NCBI GenBank assembly: GCA_035273665.1
Contig: DATEOW010000165.1
Location: 1 to 5,426, forward strand
DNA length: 5,426 nucleotides
Origin: DATEEW01 sp035273665
GTDB lineage: Bacteria; Pseudomonadota; Gammaproteobacteria; Burkholderiales; SG8-39
Reading direction: 5' to 3'
Shown: in pieces, positions 1 through 5,426 of the stretch
Layout of the letters: every line of letters starts with the position of its first letter
Position numbering within the stretch: position 1 is the stretch's first letter
Made by a program: the position numbers and the translations under genes
The notes under the pieces: model-generated
The model's database searches: none
The model's input: only the letters and a program-made list of their open reading frames with translations
What the model was told of the DNA's origin: nothing

Positions 1-1453
1 CCTGGCCCCACACTTCGTTTTGAAGCAGCCGCGCCACGTCCAGGTTGAGGTAAGCGCCTTCGAGCGCGCCATCACTTTCCCAGCTGCGCGTTGCTGCGCC
101 GCCCAAGATTTCCGTCACAACGGCCCCGAAGAGGAGACGGAACCCGTCGACGTCCTGTTTGCGCAACGTTAACCCGGCTGCGGCGGCATGTCCGCCAAAA
201 CGTAGAAGCATGCCGGGCGCGCGCTTGTCGACCAGATCGAGCGCATCGCGCAGATGCAAACCGGCAATGGAGCGGCCGGAGCCCCGCAACGTATCGCCAT
301 CCGCCGGAGCGAGCGCAATGACCGGAACGTGATGCCGATCTTTCAGGCGTGACGCGAGAATGCCGATCACGCCCTGATGCCATTTCTCGTCATAGAGGAC
401 CAGGCTGCCGGCAGCTTGCGTATCGATGGATACAAGAAATTGCTCGGCGTCCCGCTGCATGCCCGCCTCGACCTGGCGACGCTCGCGATTGAGCGCATCC
501 AATTGTTGCGCGATATTGAAGGCGTGGGCGGTGTCGTCGGTGATCAGGCATTCGATGCCCAATCCCATATTGGCGAGGCGCCCTGCGGCGTTGATGCGCG
601 GCGCCAGGGCAAAGCCCAAGTCGAAGGCGCAGGCCCGTGCGGGGTCGCGACCGGCAACCGCGAACAAGGCGCGCAAACCGGCATTCAACCGTCCGGCGCG
701 AATACGTTTCAAACCCTGGCTCACGAGAATGCGGTTGTTCCGGTCGAGCTTGACTACGTCGGCGACGGTGCCGAGCGCGACAAGATCCAGCAAATTTGCG
801 AGATTGGGTTCGGTGCGGGTCTGGAACCAGCCACGTCGGCGCAGCTCGGCACGCAGGCTGAGCATGACGTAATAGATAACGCCCACGCCTGCGATGCACT
901 TGCTCGAAAAATCACAGCTCGATTGATTGGGATTGACGATGCAGGCGGCTTGGGGAAGCGTTGCTGCGGGCAAATGGTGATCGGTGACCAGTGTGGCGAT
1001 GCCCTTGCGATTCGCTGCGTCGATCGCATCAATCGCGGCGATGCCGTTATCGACAGTGATCAACAGATCCGGCGCGAGCGGCGCCACCAATTCAACGACA
1101 TCGGGCGAAAGCCCATAGCCCATTTCGCGGCTGGGCACAAAGTAATCGACGCGTGCGCCGAAGGCGCGCAATGCGCGTACGGCAACCGCGCAAGCCGTGG
1201 CGCCATCGCAATCGAAGTCGGCGATGACAAGCAAGCGTTTGTCCTGCGCGATGTAGTCGGCCAACAAAGCCGCGGCGGCTTCGCAGTTGCGCATCGACAC
1301 CGGGGGTAACAGCGCATCGAACCGATCCTGCAACTCGTCCGCATGCTTGATGCCGCGCGCCGCGTAGAGCCGCGCCAACAGCGGATGTACGCCCGATTGG
1401 CGCAACATCGCTTCAGCCGCGAGGGGAACATTCCGGGAAAAGATTTTTGTCAT
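1..1453 (-). CDS. recJ: RecJ single-stranded-DNA-specific 5'->3' exonuclease (C-terminus cut by window edge)
   Basis: The frame is open from ATG at 1453 to the left edge, giving 484 residues; E. coli RecJ has 577, so roughly the last 80-90 are outside. DHH-family motifs are intact and in order: motif I DFDCDG (residues 79-84), motif II VDNG (134-137), motif III TDHH (157-160), motif IV ALGTVADVV (226-234), RINAAGR (286-292), then the DHHA1 part with WHQGVIGILASR (358-369), GSGRS (391-395) and RFGGHAAAAG (418-427), and the start of the OB-fold region ending in VWGQ. The metal-binding Asp/His residues are present, so the enzyme should be active. The family degrades single-stranded DNA 5'->3' in RecFOR recombination, mismatch repair and base excision repair in the cytoplasm. 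The start overlaps the stop of the upstream rpfE-like gene (ATGA), with no strong ribosome site of its own, so translation is probably coupled. The only small oddity is Cys in motif I where E. coli has Ala. Confidence 0.97.
   Translation of the reverse strand, partial: MTKIFSRNVPLAAEAMLRQSGVHPLLARLYAARGIKHADELQDRFDALLPPVSMRNCEAAAALLADYIAQDKRLLVIADFDCDGATACAVAVRALRAFGARVDYFVPSREMGYGLSPDVVELVAPLAPDLLITVDNGIAAIDAIDAANRKGIATLVTDHHLPAATLPQAACIVNPNQSSCDFSSKCIAGVGVIYYVMLSLRAELRRRGWFQTRTEPNLANLLDLVALGTVADVVKLDRNNRILVSQGLKRIRAGRLNAGLRALFAVAGRDPARACAFDLGFALAPRINAAGRLANMGLGIECLITDDTAHAFNIAQQLDALNRERRQVEAGMQRDAEQFLVSIDTQAAGSLVLYDEKWHQGVIGILASRLKDRHHVPVIALAPADGDTLRGSGRSIAGLHLRDALDLVDKRAPGMLLRFGGHAAAAGLTLRKQDVDGFRLLFGAVVTEILGGAATRSWESDGALEGAYLNLDVARLLQNEVWGQ
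1450..1453 (-). other. ATGA stop/start overlap coupling rpfE-like gene to recJ
   Basis: Read on the minus strand, 1453-1450 is ATGA: ATG (1453-1451) starts recJ and TGA (1452-1450) ends the upstream gene. No clear Shine-Dalgarno sequence precedes the recJ ATG, which favours translation by terminating and restarting ribosomes. Confidence 0.85.
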
Positions 1454-2475
1454 GCGGCGTCGGTGTCGGCGAAGTATCGCAATGCTTTTTGACGGCGCCA
1501 GAAATACCGCAGATCCTGCCGAGTCACTTCGATGCTGAATGCGGCCGCGAGACCCATGCTGTGCACGCTCAACATGCCGAACTGTCCGGCCCGCAGGGCA
1601 TCGCGCAGCGGCGCGAACCACTTCTCTTCCAAAACTTGCAATTCGCTCTGCCAAGTATGCAAGTCGCCATAACAAGCCGCTGCGCTGAGCGATTCAAGCA
1701 GAATGAGCTCCGTGCCTTCGTCCTCTACCGCTTTGAGCCATTGAGACGCATCCTCCGGTACGGGATAGACACTTGCGCCGGCGGACTGCGCCAAACCGGC
1801 GGCCAACGGGTTATGCGTGCGCACCCGTTGAAACTTGCGCATGGGGGTTGGCGAAGCGCCTTCGCCCCACAACCAGATGGAATTGATCGGCGCGGCGCCA
1901 CGCGCTTCGCGAGCGTCGTTGACCGGGTGCGCATGCAGCAGCATCTGCGCTTCGTTCAACATGCGCCGCCATTGCATGGCTTGCGGGCCGCGTGGCAAGA
2001 ACGGATCGATATCCTTGCCCCGCACTTGCAAGAGCGGTGTGGTCTCGATAGGCGATTCGTTCGATAAACGCACATACCAGCGGTCAGGCTGCATGGGATA
2101 GAAGCGCATGCCGTCGGATGCAAAGAGCTGATTGAGGCTTTCGACCATCGCTTCGGCTTCGTTGCGGTCGATTTGAAAAGTCTTGGAGTCGGCCAGAACG
2201 ACATGATCGCGGTTCACTTGCAGATGACAAGGATCGGCGCGCAACCAAGTGCCATCGCCGGGATCGCCGCCGTCTGCCCGCAAGCTGTAAGGGGCCTCGC
2301 CCGCGCTGGGCACGCCAAATGCCTCTAGGAGCCAGCTGTCCGTATCGCGGACCTGTGCGCTATGCAGGCGTCCCTTGGATAACAACTGCAACAACGCGGG
2401 TAAAGGCAGATCGTTTGCCGCAGTAAAAGCGGTGTCGGGCCAGATTAAATCCGGGATAGCCAGTTGGAGATGCAC
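1450..2475 (-). CDS. rpfE: RpfE-like protein of the COG4255 family (often labelled phosphoglycerate mutase-like)
   Basis: This is a 341-residue protein starting at GTG 2475; only a weak GGA stands upstream and no in-frame ATG offers a better start. It has no signal peptide or membrane segment, so it should be cytosolic. Recognisable family blocks are WLRADPCHLQ (residues 77-86, the conserved WxxADP-HL block), a central LPRGPQAMQWRR (160-171), and INSIWLWGEG (197-206), which resembles the WLWGxG block of cofactor-independent phosphoglycerate mutases. I do not see the metal and serine motifs of a working mutase, so an enzymatic label is unsafe. In Xanthomonas the homologue is called RpfE and lies in the rpf pathogenicity-regulation cluster beside recJ; its biochemical role is unknown to me. 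No DSF genes such as rpfF, rpfC or rpfG are visible here. It is not the mycobacterial resuscitation factor of the same name. Its stop overlaps the recJ start by 4 bp, so the two form an operon. Family assignment is fairly sure; function is not. Confidence 0.85.
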   Translation of the reverse strand: MHLQLAIPDLIWPDTAFTAANDLPLPALLQLLSKGRLHSAQVRDTDSWLLEAFGVPSAGEAPYSLRADGGDPGDGTWLRADPCHLQVNRDHVVLADSKTFQIDRNEAEAMVESLNQLFASDGMRFYPMQPDRWYVRLSNESPIETTPLLQVRGKDIDPFLPRGPQAMQWRRMLNEAQMLLHAHPVNDAREARGAAPINSIWLWGEGASPTPMRKFQRVRTHNPLAAGLAQSAGASVYPVPEDASQWLKAVEDEGTELILLESLSAAACYGDLHTWQSELQVLEEKWFAPLRDALRAGQFGMLSVHSMGLAAAFSIEVTRQDLRYFWRRQKALRYFADTDAA

Positions 2476-2750
2476 GTCAGGTCCGTCGCTGTCGTGTGCG
2501 CTCGCCGCTGGACCTGGAACAACGCAACCTGCAACGCAATAGAAAACAATTCAACATAGGGCGATTCGAATGAGTGTTGGCGGTCACGAGAGAATCTTGA
2601 ACACGGAAATTTTCGAGCACACAGGGGATTCGGAAAACACTGCAATTGCGGGGAAACCCTCGCGCGAAGTGCGTAGTGTAGCGCCCCGCACGCTCGGCCG
2701 ATCCGTGGCACACTTGCGCACCTATAAAAATCGATAAAGCGGCACCGCAT
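2476..2750. promoter_or_regulatory. Divergent intergenic region between rpfE-recJ and lolC-lolD
   Basis: This is 275 bp with no convincing gene; short open frames here have no family features or ribosome sites. Both operons must start in or near it, so it should hold at least two outward promoters. It is more AT-rich in the middle (about 2535-2645) than the flanking genes. Structures seen are a direct repeat CAACGCAA at 2520-2527 and 2532-2539, a 7-bp inverted repeat TGCGGGG/CCCCGCA at 2647-2653 and 2684-2690, and a TATAAA hexamer at 2723-2728. I could not find a good -35/-10 pair for the leftward operon. Confidence 0.6.
2723..2728 (+). promoter_or_regulatory. Possible -10 element (TATAAA) for the lolC-lolD operon
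   Basis: TATAAA matches the sigma-70 -10 consensus at five of six positions and lies 22 bases before the lolC TTG start, which would give a leader of roughly 15 bases. There is no recognisable TTGACA-like -35 at 16-18 bases upstream (2699-2706), so this is a tentative call. Confidence 0.3.
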
Positions 2751-3992
2751 TTGTCTTACGAACTTTTCATCGGTCTGCGCTACACGCGAGCCAAGCGGCG
2801 CAATCACTTCATCTCTTTCATATCGCTGATTTCCATGGGCGGCATTGCCTTGGGCGTCGCGGCCTTGATCGTGGTCTTATCGGTGATGAACGGATTTCAG
2901 CGTGAAATCCGCACACGGATACTCGGTGTGGCCTCGCATGTGCAGATCAGCAGTCCCAACAATCAGTTATTGGACTGGCGCGGCGCGGCCATGCAAGCGC
3001 GCAGTAATCCCGAGGTGGTGGCTGTTGCGCCTTTCGTCAACGCGCAGGGCATGTTGTCTTATGCGGGCACCGTGCGCGGTGCGCTCGTGCGCGGCATCGA
3101 ACCCGGTATGGAAAATACGGTCGCCGATATCGGCGAGCATATGCGCTCCGGGCGTTTCGACGCGCTTCGCCCCGGTGAATTCGGCATCATCCTCGGTTCC
3201 GATCTCGCGCATTCGCTCGGCGCCTTCGAGGGCGACCAAGTGACGCTCATCGCGCCGCAGGGGCTGGTTACGCCGGCCGGTTTGATTCCGCGGCTGAAAA
3301 CCTTCCGCGTCGTCGGCACCTTCGAAGTGGGGCATGCGGAATTCGATAGCGGCCTTGCGCTGATTCACATCGCCGATGCGCAGCGGCTCTACCAAATGGG
3401 CGATGCGGTCTCGGGTATCCGCCTCAAGCTCAAAGACCTGTTTCGTGCGCCGGCCGTGTCGGTGCAGATGCTCCAAACGCTGCAAGGCGATTTTTATGTG
3501 AGCGATTGGACGCGGCAGTTCAGCAGTTTCTTCCGCGCGGTGGAAATCGAAAAGCGCATGATGTTCATCATTCTTACGCTCATCATCGCCGTCGCCGCGT
3601 TCAACGTCGTCTCGACATTGGTGATGGTGGTGACGGACAAACAATCGGATATCGCGATTTTGCGGACGCTTGGCGCGAAGCCGTCGAGCATTCTTAAGAT
3701 TTTTATGGTGCAGGGTTCCATCATCGGTGTCATCGGCACCTTGCTCGGCGTCACCCTTGGATTGGCCATCGCGCTCAACATCGATGTGCTCGTGCCCGCG
3801 ATTGAACGCGCGTTGAGCCTCAAGTTTCTGTCCAAAGACGTCTACATGATTCCGGAGCTACCTTCGGAAGTGCGTTGGGACGACATCATCACCATTTCCA
3901 TCGTCTCGCTCGTGCTGTCGCTGCTGGCTGGGCTTTATCCCAGCTGGCGGGCGGCGCGTGTGCGTCCCGCCGAAGCCTTGCGCTACGAATGA
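2751..3992 (+). CDS. lolC: Lipoprotein-releasing ABC transporter permease, LolC/LolE family (possibly LolF type)
   Basis: This 413-residue protein (E. coli LolC 399, LolE 414) is an inner-membrane permease that, with LolD, extracts mature outer-membrane lipoproteins and passes them to periplasmic LolA. The N-terminal block LFIGLRYTRAKRRNHF (5-20) precedes membrane segment 1 (about 22-46, with VLSVMNGF at 42-49). A large periplasmic domain covers about 48-268, and three more segments lie near 271-294, 320-346 and 378-398, ending in the family tail PAEALRYE (406-413). Cytoplasmic ILRTLGAK (303-310) is the expected coupling region facing LolD. APQGLVTPAGLIPR (168-181) aligns by eye with the LolA-recruiting hook of LolC rather than with LolE. 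The start is TTG: no ATG or GTG lies in frame just upstream, the next internal ATG falls inside the first membrane segment, and the resulting N-terminus fits the family length. The ribosome site is poor. It overlaps lolD by ATGA, and no second permease gene follows. Confidence 0.95.
   Translation: MSYELFIGLRYTRAKRRNHFISFISLISMGGIALGVAALIVVLSVMNGFQREIRTRILGVASHVQISSPNNQLLDWRGAAMQARSNPEVVAVAPFVNAQGMLSYAGTVRGALVRGIEPGMENTVADIGEHMRSGRFDALRPGEFGIILGSDLAHSLGAFEGDQVTLIAPQGLVTPAGLIPRLKTFRVVGTFEVGHAEFDSGLALIHIADAQRLYQMGDAVSGIRLKLKDLFRAPAVSVQMLQTLQGDFYVSDWTRQFSSFFRAVEIEKRMMFIILTLIIAVAAFNVVSTLVMVVTDKQSDIAILRTLGAKPSSILKIFMVQGSIIGVIGTLLGVTLGLAIALNIDVLVPAIERALSLKFLSKDVYMIPELPSEVRWDDIITISIVSLVLSLLAGLYPSWRAARVRPAEALRYE
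3989..3992 (+). other. ATGA stop/start overlap coupling lolC to lolD
   Basis: ATG at 3989-3991 starts lolD and TGA at 3990-3992 ends lolC. Only a weak purine stretch lies upstream, so lolD translation probably depends on lolC, matching production of permease and ATPase subunits. Confidence 0.85.
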
Positions 3993-4675
3993 ACGAGATC
4001 ATCCTTTCTTGCCGCGGCCTTGCGAAGGTCTATGAAGAAGGCGGCCGTGCCGCCGTCAAGGTATTGAGCGATGTCGACCTCGATATCGGCGCTGGTGAAG
4101 TGCTGTCCATCGTGGGCGCTTCGGGATCGGGCAAAAGCACCTTGCTGCATTTGCTCGGCGGACTCGATGTGCCGACCGCGGGGCAGGTCACCATCCTCGG
4201 TTCGCCGATGAATGCGCTCTCCGATGCCGAACGCGGCGAGCTACGCAATCGCGCCCTCGGCTTTGTCTATCAGTTCCATCATCTTTTGCCGGAATTCAGC
4301 GCACTCGAAAATGTCGCGATGCCGCTACTCATCCGCCGTATGTCGAAACGCGATGCGTTGGATCAGGCCGCTGCCATGTTGAAGGAAGTCGGTCTGCGTG
4401 AGCGCTTGAGTCATCGGCCCGGCGAACTTTCCGGCGGCGAGCGTCAGCGCGCGGCGATTGCGCGCGCCTTGGTGACCAAACCCGCTTGCGTGTTGGCGGA
4501 TGAACCCACGGGCAATCTCGATCGCAAAACCTCGGCCGGGGTCTTCGAGTTGATGCTGGAGTTGAATCGCTTACATCGCACGAGCTATGTCATCGTGACG
4601 CACGATCCGACGCTCGCCGCTCGCACGCAGCGCCGGCTCCGATTGCAGGACGGCGTGCTCGTTCAGGAAGCGTGA
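3989..4675 (+). CDS. lolD: Lipoprotein-releasing system ATP-binding protein LolD
   Basis: This 228-residue ABC ATPase (E. coli LolD 233) powers lipoprotein release from the inner membrane as the cytosolic partner of the LolC-type permease. All nucleotide-binding motifs are intact: Walker A GASGSGKST (43-51), Q-loop Gln95, signature LSGGERQR (147-154), Walker B CVLADEP (167-173) with catalytic Glu172, D-loop GNLD (175-178) and switch His205 in VTHD (203-206). The stretch FHHLLPEFSALENVAMPLL (96-114), just after the Q-loop, is the LolD-specific signature and separates it from MacB or FtsE. The frame stays open upstream into lolC (to about 3875), but the ATG overlapping the lolC stop gives the normal family length and N-terminus. 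The coding end overlaps the convergent DUF2062 gene by 13 bp. The frame is complete, without missing residues. Confidence 0.97.
   Translation: MNEIILSCRGLAKVYEEGGRAAVKVLSDVDLDIGAGEVLSIVGASGSGKSTLLHLLGGLDVPTAGQVTILGSPMNALSDAERGELRNRALGFVYQFHHLLPEFSALENVAMPLLIRRMSKRDALDQAAAMLKEVGLRERLSHRPGELSGGERQRAAIARALVTKPACVLADEPTGNLDRKTSAGVFELMLELNRLHRTSYVIVTHDPTLAARTQRRLRLQDGVLVQEA
4663..4675. other. Convergent 3' coding overlap of lolD and the DUF2062 gene
   Basis: The lolD stop TGA is at 4673-4675 and the opposite-strand TGA of the DUF2062 gene at 4665-4663, so 13 bp code on both strands. No hairpin followed by a T-run is visible at this junction, so no intrinsic terminator can be placed for either gene. 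Confidence 0.85.
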
Positions 4676-5220
4676 ACTCGCGCGGCGCGTTTTCTCTTCC
4701 GCCGCCGCCAGGTCATCCGTACCCATTCACCCCAGCCGTAATACACCGCGACGTACCCTAATACGGCCAACGCCACGCCGAGTATTGCCAAGCCGAGGGC
4801 GAGGGGCTTGCCGTAGTAGATCGCCCATTTCCAGACGCCGCCGAACCACGCGCCCAGTTCGGCAAAGCTGAAGGGCGGCGGTGGTGTCATGTTGCCGGGC
4901 CCGTCGATAAACACGGAGCCGATTTCATAAGCGGCCCAATAGATCGGCACGATGGTGAAAGGGTTGGTGTAAAGCGTCATCAGGATTGCCACGGGCAGGT
5001 TCACGCGCAGCGGTACCGAGAGCAAACCGGCCGTGAGCATTTGAAAGGGGGCGGGCAGAAGGCCGGCAAACAAGCCGACCGCGACGCCTCCTGAGACCGA
5101 CCGACGGTTCAAATGCCAGAGATTGGGGTGATGCAGAAAACGCCCGAAGCGGGAGAAAAAACGGTTCTCCTGAATGCTTTCGTGGCTGGGAAGGTACTTC
5201 CGGAAATATTTGCGGGGCAT
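4663..5220 (-). CDS. DUF2062 family inner-membrane protein
   Basis: This 185-residue protein starts at ATG 5220 with a good ribosome site, AGAGGG, five bases upstream. Its basic, aromatic N-terminus (MPRKYFRKYLPS) is followed by hydrophobic stretches at about 43-70, 74-105 and 138-161, and it ends in a strongly basic tail (RRRKRKR, 172-178) that should face the cytoplasm. Two blocks mark the family: GLLPAPFQM (53-61) and TNPFTIVPIY (85-94), the TNPxTxxPxY hallmark of DUF2062. The sequence ends at about the usual length for the short, single-domain form, with no glycosyltransferase domain attached. No biochemical function is established for the family as far as I know. It is convergent with lolD and divergent from comEC, so it is probably transcribed alone. 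Family call is confident; function is unknown. Confidence 0.9.
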   Translation of the reverse strand: MPRKYFRKYLPSHESIQENRFFSRFGRFLHHPNLWHLNRRSVSGGVAVGLFAGLLPAPFQMLTAGLLSVPLRVNLPVAILMTLYTNPFTIVPIYWAAYEIGSVFIDGPGNMTPPPPFSFAELGAWFGGVWKWAIYYGKPLALGLAILGVALAVLGYVAVYYGWGEWVRMTWRRRKRKRAARVHAS

Positions 5221-5223
5221 TGC

Positions 5224-5231
5224 TTCCCTCT
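5224..5231 (-). promoter_or_regulatory. Ribosome binding site of the DUF2062 gene
   Basis: Read on the minus strand, AGAGGGAA precedes the ATG at 5220, with five bases between AGAGGG and the start codon. It is the best ribosome site in the window and fixes this start. Confidence 0.7.
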
Positions 5232-5273
5232 ATGCGCGGTGCGCCGCTGCAAGAGGCCTGGATGTAAGTCTGA

Positions 5274-5289
5274 GATTTTAGCCAAAATC
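5274..5289. promoter_or_regulatory. Perfect dyad GATTTT-agcc-AAAATC in the DUF2062/comEC spacer
   Basis: A 6-bp perfect inverted repeat with a 4-bp centre sits in the 95-bp divergent spacer (5221-5315). The minus strand reads TAAAAT at 5280-5275 (five of six to a sigma-70 -10) and the plus strand reads CAAAAT at 5283-5288 (four of six), so the dyad could cover back-to-back -10 elements. No good -35 is found for either direction. It could be an operator, overlapping promoters or chance. Confidence 0.35.
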
Positions 5290-5306
5290 GCGCCTTCTAT
5301 TTCCAT

Positions 5307-5310
5307 GGAG
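5307..5310 (+). promoter_or_regulatory. Ribosome binding site (GGAG) deciding the comEC start
   Basis: GGAG stands five bases before TTG at 5316, which is ideal spacing and favours this TTG over the in-frame GTG at 5310. The nearby ATG at 5305 is in another frame that stops at 5379. Confidence 0.6.
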
Positions 5311-5315
5311 TGCTC

Positions 5316-5426
5316 TTGCGCCTCTTTGTTCTCGGTTTTGCGTTCGGCACCTGGCTCTTGCAGCAGCAGGCGACTTTAGCGGGCGGCGATTGGTTGATCT
5401 GTCTCGCCCTTGCCGGCATTGCCCTC
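5316..5426 (+). CDS. comEC: ComEC/Rec2-type DNA uptake channel, N-terminal fragment (cut by window edge)
   Basis: Only the first 37 residues are inside the window. They begin MRLFVLGFAFGTWLLQQQ and continue with a second hydrophobic stretch (WLICLALAGIAL, 26-37). An N-terminal hydrophobic helix with this LLQQQ ending, followed by a short loop and a second helix, is typical of proteobacterial ComEC/Rec2. The position beside lolCD and DUF2062 fits the gene order I remember from Xanthomonadales. ComEC is a large polytopic inner-membrane protein that carries single-stranded DNA into the cytoplasm during natural transformation; its competence and metallo-beta-lactamase domains would lie beyond the edge. 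The start is TTG 5316 with GGAG upstream; GTG 5310 would add two residues. The identification rests on a short hydrophobic segment plus context, so another membrane protein cannot be excluded. Confidence 0.65.
   Translation, partial: MRLFVLGFAFGTWLLQQQATLAGGDWLICLALAGIAL

Noticed and set aside
377..1309. 310-codon open frame on the plus strand opposite recJ
   Set aside because: It lies wholly antisense to recJ, whose minus-strand frame has every DHH/DHHA1 motif. The plus frame shows no domain or ribosome site and is a by-product of GC-rich codon bias.
1447..2067. 206-codon open frame on the plus strand opposite the rpfE-like gene
   Set aside because: It is antisense to a recognisable COG4255 protein, with no family features of its own.
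2445..2807. Minus-strand 120-codon frame across the lol/rpfE spacer
   Set aside because: It overlaps the starts of both lolC and the rpfE-like gene, is rich in Arg and Cys, and has no homology I recognise.
2967..3644. 225-codon minus-strand frame opposite lolC
   Set aside because: It is rich in His, Arg and Glu with low-complexity character, as expected from the complement of a membrane-protein gene, and has no recognisable domain.
3875..3988. Upstream extension of the lolD frame by 38 codons
   Set aside because: It would overlap lolC extensively and add a His/Ala-rich tail unlike any LolD; the ATG at 3989 gives the normal family N-terminus.
5236..5247. GCGG-tgcg-CCGC mini-hairpin in the DUF2062/comEC spacer
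   Set aside because: A 4-bp stem in GC-rich sequence is expected by chance, and there is no T-run to make it a terminator.
5113..5379. 88-codon plus-strand frame crossing the DUF2062 gene start and the comEC start
   Set aside because: It is mostly antisense to DUF2062, and its only well-placed ATG (5305) leads to a short Cys/Ser-rich peptide ending at 5379, while the comEC frame fits the family and the GGAG site.

Overview
The window looks like ordinary chromosomal DNA of a moderately GC-rich gammaproteobacterium. The best guess is the Xanthomonadales/Lysobacterales, because an rpfE-recJ pair lies next to a lolC-lolD / DUF2062 / comEC block. That placement rests on remembered gene order and protein style, not on a search. 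I see no insertion sequence, phage gene, CRISPR array, tRNA or rRNA, and almost all of the sequence is accounted for by six tightly packed genes.

Layout. Positions 1-2475 (minus strand) hold a two-gene operon. An RpfE-like protein of the COG4255 family (GTG start at 2475) is followed by recJ, which starts inside the rpfE stop codon (ATGA overlap, 1450-1453) and runs off the left edge with 484 residues visible. Positions 2476-2750 are a 275-bp divergent intergenic region with a possible -10 element for the rightward genes, a short direct repeat and a short inverted repeat. Positions 2751-4675 (plus strand) hold lolC (TTG start) and lolD, again joined by an ATGA overlap; together they encode a lipoprotein-releasing ABC transporter. 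A DUF2062 membrane protein (minus strand, 4663-5220) converges on lolD with a 13-bp overlap of coding ends. A 95-bp divergent spacer then leads to the start of a comEC-like gene (plus strand, TTG at 5316), cut by the right edge.

How the genes work together. RecJ is a 5'->3' single-strand DNA exonuclease of recombination and repair, and its upstream partner has no established biochemical role. LolC and LolD form the inner-membrane machine that hands mature lipoproteins to LolA. DUF2062 is an uncharacterised inner-membrane family. ComEC is the inner-membrane channel for DNA uptake in transformation.

I found no convincing evidence of a new system. The points most worth a second look are the single Lol permease (a possible LolF2D-type exporter), the tight coupling of the uncharacterised RpfE-like protein to recJ, and a 16-bp perfect dyad in the DUF2062/comEC divergent spacer.
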